Assembly (NCBI GenBank): GCA_003427395.1
Contig: BFEA01000009.1
Span: forward strand, 6,995,329-7,059,328
Source of the DNA: Chara braunii
Taxonomy: Eukaryota; Streptophyta; Charophyceae; Charales; Characeae
Direction of reading: 5' to 3'
DNA length: 64,000 nucleotides
Under the pieces are notes generated by a model. The model did not search any database and was not told the DNA's origin. It worked only from the letters and a program-made list of their open reading frames with translations. A program made the translations under genes and the position numbers. Below are positions 48,081 through 59,163 of this stretch, one piece after another. The first letter of the stretch is position 1; each line of letters opens with the position of its first letter.

Positions 48081-48790
48081 CGTTCGGAGGCCAGAGAGGA
48101 TAAAGGACTGTTAGGATCAGCACAACAACGTCAGAAGAATGAAAGTCCGTCCGGTCCAGCAGGCCCAAGTCAATAATGTTATAGCAAGTCCCGGGAAAAG
48201 GCTGAAGAGCTACCGATTTTGTAGAAGACAGGCCGCAGCCAACCGGTACTTGTCTGCAGCAATCCAAGTTAAGTCAAGCCAAGCCAAGACCCACATTTAG
48301 TTGATATAGTGTCACGACTCGTCGTCAGTTCAAGCGCGGTAAATAAAAGCGTTAATTGATTGACTGTAGGACAAGACAACCCGGGCATTCCTCGTTGTGG
48401 GAGTTGGGCAGCACCAAGGAAGCCTTAAGGTAGAATCAGGTAATGATAGGCTTTGTAACAGCAAAACATAGTTACATTTGCGTGGCAAGACTAGGACCCT
48501 GGTAGTTCACCATAGCCTTCACCTGGTTGAGAGGGGAGGAAGTGAAAGTCAGAGTTATAGTAAATTTCTAGTTACTATAGGTGCAAAAACAAGGTTAAGA
48601 CTTGACTCTAGTTCAGCCGCTCGGCATCGTTTCTACTAATGGTAGCTTGGATTGAAGAGAGGAAGGAGGTAAGGAAAAAAAAAATGGTCACATTAAAAAG
48701 AGATAGGGACTACCTACCTGGTTCAGACTGTTGGTAAGAACATTGTCAAACAATTGTGTGATATTAGACCTAAGGACAACGTAAGGCGAT

Positions 48791-48854
<64 letters not shown>

Positions 48855-48856
48855 GG
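48791..48856. repeat. (TA)n(TG)n(G)n compound tract
   Basis: Short TA repeat, about 22 TG units, then a run of about 18 G. Three simple repeats are fused directly. Confidence 0.93.
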
Positions 48857-49479
48857 TGATGTTTTGGAATGTGAACCAAACCGAGTATTGCATAAGTATT
48901 TTCTCTGCTTGTTCTACGCTCTAACGCTGGTCTAGGATGGGCACCTGAGTTGTGCATTATTGTGCACGATAGCGATCCAGATTGATTGAAGCAGACCATT
49001 TCGATTAATTGTTCTTTCGTCAATTGGAATAGTGAAAGTAATGAGTCTGATGTTGGTTCCTTTAAAAGAGTAGAAGTCGTCACAACTTGATGATGTTTTC
49101 TGAAGGATGTACTTATCCTTAATGATCGGCCATGATTGAGAAAGACATACATGCAAATATAGGGCGATTGCGAGAGCTCTGCCAGAGTTCAGGCGGGACT
49201 CTAGAGGTAGGGAACTTTCAGGTACGCTTATCATTCATTTATTCCATAACCCCAAGCAACTATACATCACTATTTGTTTGCTTATGAGAATGTATACTAT
49301 TTCTGATTATTTATGGACCAACTGAATCTAAAGGGACGAAAGAGAATTATGAGAACGTAAGAAGAGCTTGTATGAAAGAGCAATAAGAAGGGATGTATCC
49401 TAAAGAACCTAAGGCTAAAGAAAAAGCAAGGGGTATGAGCATTCCATTGAAGGAGATGAAGGTTATTTCGGGATATGAC

Positions 49480-50560
49480 AAAAAAGGAGTGAGTCATTGT
49501 GATGTTCTGATTGGTTTTGAAAAGCGACTGGATAAAGGGTCAAGGAGTGTCCGTCCAGTTGTTTCGTGTGTTTTTCATAATTTGATGTTCCGACTGGTGT
49601 TAGGAAGTGATTGGATAGAGGGTCAAGGAGTGTCAGTTCAATTGCTTCAGGTTTGGTATTGACAAGTGGTTGGATAGAGGGCCAAGGAGTGTCCATCCAG
49701 TTGAATTTTGTGTATTCATTAACTTGATGTTCTAATTGATTTTGGGAAGTGATTGGATAGAGGGTCAATGAGTGTCCGTCCAATTGTTTCATGTTTGGTA
49801 TTGATAAGTGGATGGATAGAGGGTCAAGGAGTGTTTGTCCAGTCGCTTCGTGTGTTTTAACATGATGTACTGTTTGGTATTGATGAGTGACTGAATAGAG
49901 GGTCAAGGAGCGTTCGTGTATGATTGATTTGATAAATGTTTGGTATTGAGAAGTGACTGGATAGAGGGCCAAGGAGTGTTCGTCCAGTCAATTCCTATAC
50001 GATTAACTTGATATCTGATTGGTATTGAGAAGAGGCTGGATAGAGGACGGATGAGTGTCCGTCTAGTCACTTCTAATGTGTTTAACTTGATATCTGATTA
50101 TTATTAAGGAGTGATTGGATAGAGGGTCAAGAAGTGTCCGTCCAGTTGCTTCGTGTGTTTTAACTTGATGTTTTGATTGAGAAGTGGCTAGATAGAGGGC
50201 CAAGGAGTGTCCGTCCGACTGCTTCATGTGGGTTTGACCTTAACATCTGATGGTATTGAGAAGTGGATGGATTGAGAGTCAAGGAGCGTCCGTCAAGCTG
50301 CTTCATGTGAGATTGATCTAACATTGATGTTCATTTGGTAGTGAGAAGTGACTGGATAAAGGGTCAATGAGTGTCCGTCCGACTGCTTCATGTATGATTG
50401 ACTTTAACAACTATTTGGTATTGAGAAGTGGATGGATAGAGGGCCAAGGAGTATCCGTCCGGCAGCTTCGTGTGTGATTGATCGAAAATTGATATCTGGT
50501 TGGTATTGAGGATTAACTGGGTAAACGACCAAGGAGTGTCCGCCTAGTTGGTCTATGTGT
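49480..50560. repeat. Minisatellite, ~58-87 bp units, about 14 copies
   Basis: Each unit carries TGGATAGAGGGTCAAGGAGT followed by GTCCGTCCAGTTGCTTC-like sequence. They occur near 49,528, 49,615, 49,673, 49,755, 49,813, 49,896, 49,961, 50,040, 50,117, 50,190, 50,268, 50,352, 50,437 and 50,517. The first third alternates short and long spacings (58/82) before settling at 73-85. The open frame across part of it repeats 'SLTLYPVTSQYQT'-type peptides because of the array. Confidence 0.9.
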
Positions 50561-52235
50561 AATATTTATACTACCACGTTGATTGCGTTAGGTATGATGG
50601 GGCTGAATGACAGAATGATAAAGACAGTAGAACGGATACATCCTTCTTCCAAAAGCAATGTGACTTCTGCCTCAAAACTAATGACTTGTTTTTTCCCAAA
50701 GAAATGAAAGGAAAGGAGGGGGAAGTAATGAGAATTAATCAGGGGACGTCATACCATTACAATATGAAAATATAATCTGAAAGAGATAAGACGCGTAGAA
50801 ACGAAGAAGAGACTGATGGGAAAGAGACCTGACTACACAAATAGGATTCCAAGATGGGCACCTCACAAACCGACTTGCGTAAGGCAAGTGGCGGACATGA
50901 CCTACGGACAAGTGGAGAGAGACAGATAGAAAAATTTTGAATTACACTCTTAGTGAAAAATTCAATGAGTAAGACCGAAGTAACCTGAAGAATTAAACTT
51001 CAGTGAAGAAAGGTCTGAGAGAGAAAATAAAAAATAATGTTAAAATTTGTGGCCTGTGTGTGTGCAGGTCGTGAATACCGGGGTATTACCTGGGGAAAAG
51101 GGACTTATTAAACGTTCGTGCATCCACTGCATTTTGCATATTTTTCACCCTGAATAACAGGACGGTTTAGTTTATTCAACTATTCTTTGGCTTGATACTT
51201 ATTCCTAAAGGCGAACCCCTGTAGGCAAACAAAATTTTCCTTGTGCCATCATGACTAAGCAGTCCTAGTCGCTCTCGAGGGTCTTTGTGTGCAATGAGGG
51301 GTTGGGCATAGATACGTCACAAGATTTGGAAGGAATGCTGAGAGAGGGTTAGGGGAGTGATGAACAAGTATGGAGTACATATGTTGATTGCATTAATGCA
51401 TGGCATGTGTGTCTTGTTTTGCATTTATGCAATTTTTTTTTATCAAGGATTTTGTTTTTTTTCTTTTCTTCTGAGCGACATTGCGAGTGGTACGTGCATC
51501 TCATTGGACACACCATGACTGTGAGAATGTGAATTGTTCACCTACATTACCCCCATTATACTCATTTTTATGTCTAAGTCACAAAGAAATAAAAAGGTAA
51601 TGGTAGATTTGGTGGTCAGGTCTTGTCTCATATGGATCTTGGGAAGGTTACTGGGAAACAGACCGAAGGAAACAAGGTCCTCTTTGAATTTTATTAGTTG
51701 GACGTTAGGTCCGTGATAGAGAGACACTAGAAACTCTCTATCACATTGAAAGTTGTCCCTTACTTCATTACTGTCATTATCAGCGAAAAGTAAGGGAGTC
51801 TGGTTGCTTAGAGAGCATCAGCCAGCGAGAAGTCTGCAGAGCTTTTCTTTAAGTACTTGCGAAACCCCATATAGCTATAAGGGTCGCAAACATTCGTATA
51901 TGTGTGAACATTATACCCATTGTTGGCACCCCAGTTTAAAGAGGTCCACATACCGAATCATTATGCAAACTTCAAAGCGGTAGGCCGTTTATAAGGGCAT
52001 TACGTGTCTCTCTACACGTACCAAACGGTTATGGGATAAAGAGCCTTAATGTAAATTTTCGTCTTATTTTCACAAGAATCTCTGTGCCACGCCGAAAAAA
52101 AAAAACCACGGTCGTTCCACCTCTGACACGACATAATAAAAACATGACAAAACAAATTCCTGCGTGACACGACCGTGAAGGTCCGACACTTGCAACCACG
52201 TCCGGGTCGCGCGTTAAGACATCGTGTCTCCATGA
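50561..52235. other. No supported gene
   Basis: AT-rich with no clear repeat. Short frames only. Confidence 0.4.
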
Positions 52236-52240
52236 GTGAG

Positions 52241-52530
52241 GGTCTGGTTGCACTACTCTCCATACGTCAAGTTTGGCGAGTGGGCGCTTGGGTGCACTTG
52301 CTCACCAAATTTGGAGGATGAAAAATATGTCAGACTGCTCGCCACATCGTCGACACAAGTTGTGGCGAGTGTTTTTGGTTTCCCCGCCTCTACACGACGG
52401 TTTTTGGAGGGTGGTCGTACCTCTCAACGGAACAACTTTTCGAAGAGTGCACAACATCACGAGTGGAGATCAGGTAGACAAAAGTTTTTAACTTTTCTGT
52501 AGAAGAAATATACTGGCGAGTAAGTGCAAC
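52241..52530. mobile_element. Foldback element, family T, copy 1
   Basis: Left end GTCTGGTTGCACTACTCTCC (52,241) is inverted at the right end as GGCGAGTAAGTGCAACCAGG (up to 52,530). About 290 bp, no coding capacity. Shares the GTTGCACTACTC end with the next element. Confidence 0.65.
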
Positions 52531-52656
52531 CAGGGGCCTCGTTGCACTACTCTCCACATGCACAACAGACCAAAAATACAGCAGTGCATCTTTCCATGTT
52601 CTAGTGGAAGATTCATTCTCATTTTGCACATTTGGAGAGTAGTGCAGCGAGGCCCC
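52529..52656. mobile_element. Foldback element, family T, copy 2
   Basis: Ends AGGGGCCTCGTTGCACTACT and its near-exact reverse complement (TGGAGAGTAGTGCAGCGAGGCCCC, split here: TGGAGAGTAGTGC / AGCGAGGCCCC). About 128 bp. It starts where copy 1 stops. Confidence 0.75.
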
Positions 52657-52683
52657 AGACCTCCAATTCGACATGATTCTGAG

Positions 52684-53438
52684 ACTTAGGGCCTCGCCAA
52701 ACCTATCCTGAAAACACCGATTTGGAGAGGAAACACATCGTCATACCAACTCTCGAAAATCGGTGTCAGAAAAAAAATTGAAAGCGGCCAGAACGCGGGT
52801 TTCATGAGTGCTCGCGAACTGTGGTCCTTTCCTGGCTTGCAAAGTGGCCACTTTCGAAAGTGGTCAAAGGCACCTCCGAATTCAGCCCGAATTTGGAGAG
52901 TGTGCCGCAACGGACAACCGTCTGCGGCCAACGTTTTGTCGTGTGTGGTTCGAGAGAACTCTCAAATCGTGAGGTCTTATCAGACCCTGGGTGGGCCCAA
53001 GCATCGTGTCCCCTGCCCGATGCAACACCGTTGATTTCCCTTTTCCCACCGACAACGAAAGTTCCGGGAGAGGCCGCACCGCGACACTGCACTCTCCAAA
53101 AAGACCGGGTCTTTTCTGACACATTGGACCATTGATTTCCTTTTTCCACCCATGACGAAAGTTTCGGGAGAGGCCACACCGCCACACTGCACTCTCCAAT
53201 AAGGTTGGGTCTTCTCTGACACATTGGACCGTTGATTTCCTTTTCCCACCCACAAGGAAAGTTTCGGGAGAGGCCGCACCGCCATACTGCACTCTCCAAA
53301 AAGGCCAGGTCTTTTCGGACACATTGGAGAGCGCCCCCTTGATGACGCCTCTCAAACCTTTTTTCTCTACTTCCCGAGTTCGAGAGCCCTCCTAAACATT
53401 TTCCCGTTTTCGGGATAGGTGTGGCGAGCCCCTTAGCA
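52684..53438. mobile_element. Foldback element, family T-like, ~755 bp
   Basis: Left end TTAGGGCCTCGCCAAACCTA with TCCTGAAAAC. Right end is the inverse: GTTTTCGGGATAGGTGTGGC followed by GAGCCCCTTA. Its interior contains the 100-bp tandem array. No transposase is seen, so it is non-autonomous. Confidence 0.7.
53031..53330. repeat. Tandem array, 100-bp unit x3
   Basis: Units start TTGATTTCC at 53,031, 53,132 and 53,232. They share CGAAAGTTTCGGGAGAGGCC and CACTGCACTCTCCAA. Because 100 is not a multiple of 3, each frame meets the same peptide ('ECSVAVRPLP', 'VGKGNQ') in turn, which explains the three overlapping open frames on the minus strand. Confidence 0.9.
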
Positions 53439-53958
53439 CGTTTCCCGTTGTCCTGCGAATGAATTGGTTTTCGAAAATAGTTGTGATAGGACCTCGTCCC
53501 CAGCCTTCGATTCTCTGAGCAAAATCGGTTGTATGTATGGATTCAATGCCTTCAAAACTGGTTTAAAAAAAATAATAATAATAAAAAATAAAATAAAATA
53601 AAAAAAGGTTTCCAAGTCCAAGACTTTATCTTCTTGCAGGCATCCTAGGGCCTAGCCAATCCCCATTCCTCCGCAATAATGTTCTTTGCGATGACGATCC
53701 AAGGTTTATTATCAGGGAGGGTTCAACATCCCCCTGATACTCCACTTTTGTGTTTTCACCTCTTTTTTTTTTTCTTTTTTTTTTTTAAACCACGTTATAT
53801 TCTTCTCTAGTTTCGGCTCTACTCACCAAATCTGCAAAAGGAGAATCTTCTCTGATGCTAAATCGTGGAAAAAGTACACCCACGAAAAAAAAAAAAAAAA
53901 AAAAAAAAAACACAATAGTTCTTGTCTTTTCACATTTGATGAGCAGTACGTACACTGA
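53439..53958. other. AT-rich spacer with poly-T SINE start
   Basis: AAATA-rich DNA near 53,570-53,606. A T-rich run with TATATTCTTCTCTAG at 53,762-53,810 resembles the SINE cluster at 10,731. A 28-base A run lies near 53,884. Confidence 0.5.
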
Positions 53959-54436
53959 CGTGATAATCACGGAAAGATAAGCGAAGAAACGTCAAAACCG
54001 GTAAAAGTCAAGTGCAACGTACGTCAGCTGAGAGAGAGGGGTAGGAAGGAGGAATAAAGGAAGAGAACTAAACACAAGGAGTCCATGAAAAGCCCGAACG
54101 CAACCTTCATTAAAGATAAACATGAAATAACATAGCGATTTTTCGCTTTGGTGTTGATCCGACCGGTTTCGCGTGGCCGCCAAACCGCGCTCATCAGGGG
54201 TCTTTGAAGTCGTGTTGAATCTGTTCGCAGACCTCCTTATATGCTCAGTTCAAGTGGAAACGCCTAGTCTAGAAAGACTTGTTGGTTCAAGAAGTCTGTT
54301 CAAGAAGGCTAGAGCTAGTATTATCTAGGAGCCTACAAAACGAAAAAAAAACAAACAAACAGGAACCCTTGAAAATGACTAAAAAAACTCTTACCGTAGT
54401 CAATACGTCCGAGACAATTGTACCAATATCGAAAGA
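53959..54436 (-). repeat. Penelope-like element, downstream direct repeat (pLTR)
   Basis: About 478 bp, the same sequence as 59,155-59,640 in the same orientation with about 90% identity by eye, plus small indels. It begins at GTGATAATCACGGAAAGATA and ends at CAATTGTACCAATATCGAAA. Long direct repeats of this kind are the pseudo-LTRs of Penelope-like elements, formed by tandem insertion. The reverse-transcriptase frame runs directly into it at a T-rich joint, so the RT end is missing. Confidence 0.8.
54156..54202 (-). ncRNA. Hammerhead-ribozyme-like core, copy 1
   Basis: On the minus strand: CTGATGAG (54,190-54,197), a stem II with GCG/CGC closing pairs plus GG/CC after one mismatch, then GAAAC (54,166-54,170), a short stem III CC/GG and ATC where cleavage would fall. 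It keeps the CUGAUGA and GAAA boxes. The C:A mismatch at the base of stem III and a weak stem I argue against activity of this copy. Hammerheads in pLTRs are a known trait of Penelope-like elements. Confidence 0.6.
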
Positions 54437-54439
54437 AAA

Positions 54440-55600
54440 AAAAAAACGCTAGTGAAAGAAAACAAAACTCGTTGAAGGCACATAACAAACATGCTAGTGC
54501 TAGAGCCGGGTTGGAGGATTTCTTCATGGGGATACCTACGGTCTGCCAAAGAATTGTTCCTCCAACCGAAATGAACGTGTGTCCAAATAAATTTAACAAA
54601 GTCAAAAATCAATTAAAAAGAAATGAACTTTCATCTGCTTTTAATCTGGCCGGTAAGTAACTTGGCGCATTTGTCAAACTTCCCTATGGCGACACCTTTC
54701 ACATCTTTCCGTTCCCACACATCAATCACTCAGGTCATAACATCAAGAATAGAAGGGTGGGGCAGATGAGAAAACATTTCTTCAACGCCAAACGAGACAC
54801 CAATTAATCGTTCATCGGGACCAATGTTTTGATTGATCCTCTTTCAAGGTTTTGACTAAATCGTCAGCACTTCGTTAGTTCAAATTGCTATCTGGGGGTG
54901 AGCTCCAAAGAAGTGCATTAACAGCGCGCGAAACTGTCTTGCCGCCAACAACTCAGCATTCGGGATAGGATGGGCAAATCGGCCTCCATCGATCGACGTC
55001 CTTATGTTTTGAAATACAGTAGGCTCTTTTCAGGGATCCCTTAGTGTTCCAACATCTAACCTTGTTCAAACCAAGTTCGTTGTAGTCCTTACGACTGTCC
55101 AACAAAACAGACTTTTCCCTTTCGCATACCTCATCAAAAGCAGGATTTCCTAAAAACAACTTCCTCAACCCTGCCCCAAAAACCACGGGACATCATACCA
55201 ATGTATCACCTTTATTGTGATCAATCGGAATACATACCAAACCTTCCAACCGATGAACTAAAATCCTAACATCATCCTCAATAACTGCGGTAGATCCATC
55301 AAACGTGCCCTTGTTGAAACATTCCCTAAGTTCGTGGTTCGTCAGCAAACTCGACTCAACCTGGGGTAAACAAGGATTGGAAGAAAAGGAATTCAACAGT
55401 TGTCGTCGCAAAGCACCATCTGAATTACAAGAAGAAGGTCGAGTGACATTCCGAGAGTTCTTTGCCCAAAATGGAATGGAGTGAAGATCGTTCAAACGAA
55501 AGGAAACGTGATCGTTATCCCTAGGAACAGCTAAGTCCGAGTCACTACAAGAGCAAGAGAGGGATGAGTGACATGAAAAACTGCGAAAATTGTCAATCAA
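54440..55600 (-). pseudogene. Penelope-like reverse transcriptase, decayed
   Basis: Read from 55,600 down: 'LVCIPIDHNKGDTLV' (RT entry), then TGA at 55,193-55,195 in frame, 'GAGLRKLFLGNPAFDEV', 'SKHKDVDRWRPICPSYPE' (motif-2 type with RPI), 'GGKTVSRAVNALLW', and 'VSFGVEEMFSHLPHPS', motif A, where Gly (codon 54,787-54,789) stands for the catalytic Asp. Near 54,500-54,560 comes motif B, 'ILWQTVGIPMKKSSNPALAL'. Several frameshifts and stops lie between 54,640 and 54,950. The YxDD motif C and thumb are not found before the pLTR. It would copy RNA into DNA at a nicked target. This copy is dead. Confidence 0.8.
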
Positions 55601-56190
55601 TTATCCAGCGGTTTTGTTGCGAGTCCATACACTCGTAAGCGACGAACAAGCATCACCCTCCATGCAAATCCGATGTCCATGCCGGTAAGAATACGAGAAC
55701 ATAACTGCCGGACTTTGGTTTTACTCAGACCCTCGTCATATCGAACACGAACAACAACTCGCTTCCTGATCGAAATACCAAACCGTTTCTGAATAATGGT
55801 CGACAAAATGCATCTGAGCCGAAATCGAGATCGCTTCTCCGAAAACGTCTTGATCGCATTGTATGCGAACCACAACGTATCGAAATCCCATGCATAGGCC
55901 AACTTCTTGCTGACCGGATTACTTAAAAAATTCCCCAAGGGTCCTTTAAAGACCAAGAATCGATATAAGAAGGGAGTTACTTGTTCCACATCAAGAATCA
56001 TCCATCCTCTGACATATCGTAATTCCAATCGTCCAAATTCGTTGGAGACTAAACTCCCACCATACATCCTTCGAACAACCTTCCATTTTTCAACCAACAA
56101 ATCCCCTCCCAAGCATTCGATACGGGTACGGTGAATATTCCTCCGTCTGTTCATCCAAAATTTCCAGCAGACTCCTTGAAGCCAAACCAA
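55597..56190 (-). pseudogene. Penelope-like element linker region between endonuclease and RT
   Basis: Open for 197 codons in a frame that overlaps the end of the endonuclease frame by 100 bases. It reads 'VEKWKVVRRMYGGSLVSNEF', 'LRCILSTIIQKRFGISIRKR' and 'GLSKTKVRQLCSRILTGMDI': basic, helical, no known domain. By order it is the linker between the N-terminal GIY-YIG and RT. A frameshift on each side separates it from its neighbours. Confidence 0.6.
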
Positions 56191-56740
56191 AGCAGGAACG
56201 AAAGAGAATCAAGTCACAATCCCGTCCTACCGTATTAATCAACTTATCTGAAGTATTTGAAGATCGTCTCATCTTCCGCAATCTCTCACGACGTCCTAAT
56301 CTCATTTTTTTTCCTCGCTTGGGTTTGTCCCGACTATTAAGAGTAGGGCAAATATGATGGATAAAGAATTTCTCTACGTCCAAAATATCACTCTCAGAAC
56401 ATTGGTAGATAGGAATCGCCATGTAATCTTCCAAACCCCTTCATCGCAACCATCGATATAATCGCTCATTCCGTTTCCCCTTGCTACTAACATATCCATT
56501 AGAGGACCGATAGACATGCTCAGTCCAACGAGTGTGAAGATCCCTAGTGGTACTACCAACATACATGTGTTTACACCAGGGTGGAAAAAACACATATACC
56601 AACGGTCCCGCAAGATCCCCCAACACACCTCCATTGTTAGCCAGAAAGTGAGAGATGAAAGGAATAAGCCGCTTGCCCCAAGGAATCACTCCGGTAATCA
56701 ACAACAAACAAGTAGCCAAGCATAACAATCGGTTAATCAA
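56090..56740 (-). pseudogene. GIY-YIG endonuclease domain of a Penelope-like element
   Basis: 'LVYVFFPPWCKHMYVGST' (residues ~47-64) is the GIY-x10-YIG core (here VYV...YVG), 'RDLHTRWTEH' holds the catalytic Arg (~71), and after one in-frame TGA (56,441-56,443) the same frame gives 'CSESDILDVEKFFIHHICPT' with the catalytic Glu. The preceding Leu-rich stretch (residues 1-45) is hydrophobic. The domain would nick the target for primed reverse transcription. It lies upstream of the RT on the coding strand, the reverse of canonical Penelope and the order of the Naiad/Chlamys permuted clade. All key residues are present, so the break is recent or the TGA is the main lesion. Confidence 0.82.
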
Positions 56741-56826
56741 TCTACAACGCAGCAGTTCAGTAGAGCTACGAAGTTTGAATAGATAACGGACAGAGGTCCA
56801 AAGATCAGTTGCGCTCGGGAGAGATA

Positions 56827-58130
56827 CTAAGACACGGCGACATCAACGTCGTCATCCCTTTCGACTGCATTAGAGTCCCCAGCGGACACTTCAACTACAG
56901 AGGTAACCTTTTCCTTACCTTTATTGCGGTCATCAACCCCGAAAGCCTTCTCAACCCTTCTGGTCGCGATCATGTCCTTCGTTGGTTCCAAAGTGGTGTA
57001 CGGCACCCTCTCTTCTCGACAAATTTCTTGAATTCCATCTTTATTCTTACATCGTAGGTTCTTCTTCTCCATCTACATGAGCGCATCCCGATCATTGACT
57101 TCAATGCCGACAACAAACCCTTTCTTTTTCGAAGAGGAGCAGGGTGGTTTATAGGTGGAGGATCCAACAGCTTCATCCAAACGCATCTTGAGGTTAGTTC
57201 CCTTCTGCCCGTGACCCATTTCTAAGTGTGTCATTTCAGCCTTCAAATTCTCTACTTCTTTCTCCGCCCCGATCCTTCCGTTGACGTCCTTCATCCGCAT
57301 CTCCTTGAGCAAATTAAACTCCATATTGTGACAATCCACAATACCCTTCAAAACAGGGTTGGTTCTTCCACTAGTCCGTACGGTAGATGGTCCAGGGACA
57401 TCAGCTGCCTGGCGAGGAGTGCCTTTCAAACAAGATCTAGCATGCGATAGTGAAGTCTCAATGGCAATGCTCCCTCGCTTGTTACTTGGACGTAATGCTT
57501 CAGCCTTCCACAATTCAGCACTTGCTTCAGCAACTTCCTTGCCCCGAGTCAAATTGTTAATTCGCTCTTCCATAATAGCAAAACGTCTGTCAGCAGCCGC
57601 TCTCATCTCTTCTTGTTCGAGTCTAAGCTTGTTCACCACGTCCGAATCGGTGTTAATGGAGTGAATCGGAGTAACTGCCTCCTTCGCTCTTGACAACCTG
57701 GCAACATCTTCTCGTAGCTTGGCGAGCTCGTTAGCTTCCTGATCTCTCTTATCGATCTTCCCGCAGATCTTCTCCCATTGCTTCCCCAACTCTTGACTAA
57801 GTCTCGAATGTTGTTCTTCACGTTCCTGTTTATCTTTTAATCTCCTCTCCTGCTCTTATTTTTCCTTGTTCCTTCGTTCGGTCTCTTGCTTCTCTGCTAA
57901 TTCCTTGGCTTCATCCGCGTCATGCTTGGTCTTGATTTTGCCCACAATGTGTTCAAGGGTGGCCACCCGATTGCGTAGCCAATACTTCTCGTTCGAGTAT
58001 CCGTAAGAATGATTGTTCGAAAACTGCGGCAAAGTTGTGCCTACTCTGGCATGTTGCTTGGTGCGGACACCAAAGGCTGGGCCGGAACGATGGCCGTGCT
58101 CGTGTTCGTCTGTCCTTCGTTAAACCACCA
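56827..58130 (-). pseudogene. Gag-like ORF1, coiled-coil and C-terminal parts
   Basis: One minus-strand frame from about 58,040 to 56,827 is broken by TAA (57,856-57,858) and TAG (57,073-57,075) only. It has 'YWLRNRVATLEHIVGK' followed by a long Glu/Lys/Arg-rich coiled coil ('AEKQETERRNKEK', 'LAKLREDVARLSRAKEAV', 'EERINNLTRGKEVAEAS'), a basic Ser/Pro linker, a second helical part ('EKEVENLKAEMTHLEMG'), and a compact end, 'NKDGIQEICREERVPYTTLE', with an acidic tail. A frameshift near 58,040 joins it to 'RYWWFNEGQTNTSTAIVPAQ' upstream. Together with the zinc knuckle at ~59,040 this resembles a gag or ORF1 RNA-binding protein. Confidence 0.65.
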
Positions 58131-58199
58131 GTACCTTCCCCAGTGTTGGAAAATTACGTGATACTGGCCAGTACCCGAACTTTTCGGGGGTCGGATAGA

Positions 58200-58840
58200 G
58201 GGTCGGCAATGTCCCAAAAGTCTTTTTTTTTTTTTTGCCCGTGCACGAAAGGGAAAAGGAAAAAAACGGGCCTTTGTACTGCAATGATGTCGGGCAGGGA
58301 TGTCTAGGAGACCGTGCTCACACAGCCTCACAGTCTTGCATGCATTTTACAGCAAAGACGGTCACGTTCTCAAACTTGTTGTTTTCTTTTTTTCTTTTGT
58401 ATTTGTTTGTTATGAGTACCCTGCCAACGAGGCAGGGCGGAATCCGTGATCTGCTCTAGTGTTGTTTCCTTAGATGATTGTAAAACTGATGTATAAAATC
58501 GTTTTCAAGGCCGAATCCATGTTTTCGTTTTTTTTTTCTTGTTTTCATTTACTGGACTCTGACAATAATCCGTGATCTGCTCGAGCTGTGTTCCCTCAGA
58601 GGATTGTAACCCTGATCACACTGGCACTTACGGGAATGTATCTTGCCATTTTCACGGGCAAATCCATGTTTGTCCGGTTTTTTTTTTTTTTTGAGTTTCT
58701 GAAATCTGACAACCTGGCCATGGGGTTGAGATGCCCTCCCTGAGGGCACGCTCACACTTACACTTTCCGAGAATGTATACAGCTGCAATCACGCCCAGAG
58801 CTTTGTTTCTTTTTCTTGTTTTCTGAGTTTTCACGGCCGC

Positions 58841-58874
<34 letters not shown>

Positions 58875-58875
58875 G
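58200..58875. repeat. Poly-T-bearing tandem units inside ORF1
   Basis: Three related units of about 150 bp, each with a T-rich run (near 58,527, 58,680 and 58,840), a CCGTGATCTGCTC or equivalent block and a TTTTCACGG/GGGCAAATCCATG block. They separate the zinc-knuckle part of ORF1 from its coiled-coil part and look like tandem SINE-type insertions in the element. Confidence 0.6.
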
Positions 58876-58959
58876 TCTTCCTGTGAGAGTACCATAAAGA
58901 AATGGAGTGGGACCCAGGCTCGACAAAACTCGGAGCACAGTGAAAATCAGGGTCGGCAA

Positions 58960-59163
58960 AAACAGGCTCGGAGGTACTGGTGGTTCAAGTCGTTTATCCG
59001 GAAGGTGACAAAATCTTGAAATGTGCCCCTGCTGTCCGCAATTGTAACATGTCAGTGATCTGCAAATTCGCCTGAGATGCCATCGTAAATTTCGAAGCCA
59101 CACGAAACGTAGTACTACTCCTACGTTGGTTACTTCGTGCGTGAAAGTACTCTCACGTGACAA
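58960..59163 (-). pseudogene. CCHC zinc knuckle of the gag-like ORF1
   Basis: 'CYNCGQQGHISRFC' is a perfect C-x2-C-x4-H-x4-C knuckle near 59,025-59,068, followed by 'HLPDKRLEPPVPPS'. This nucleic-acid-binding motif is typical of gag and LINE ORF1 proteins. The frame is cut off on its C-terminal side by the poly-T repeats. The frame begins at the edge of the upstream pLTR. Confidence 0.75.

Noticed and set aside
49463-49972. 169-codon minus-strand frame with repeated peptides
   Set aside because: It is the reading of the minisatellite. The units are not multiples of three and the frame is lost further on.
52802-53355. Three overlapping minus-strand frames of 110-165 codons
   Set aside because: They arise from three units of 100 bp without stops. 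The same peptide appears in rotating frames.
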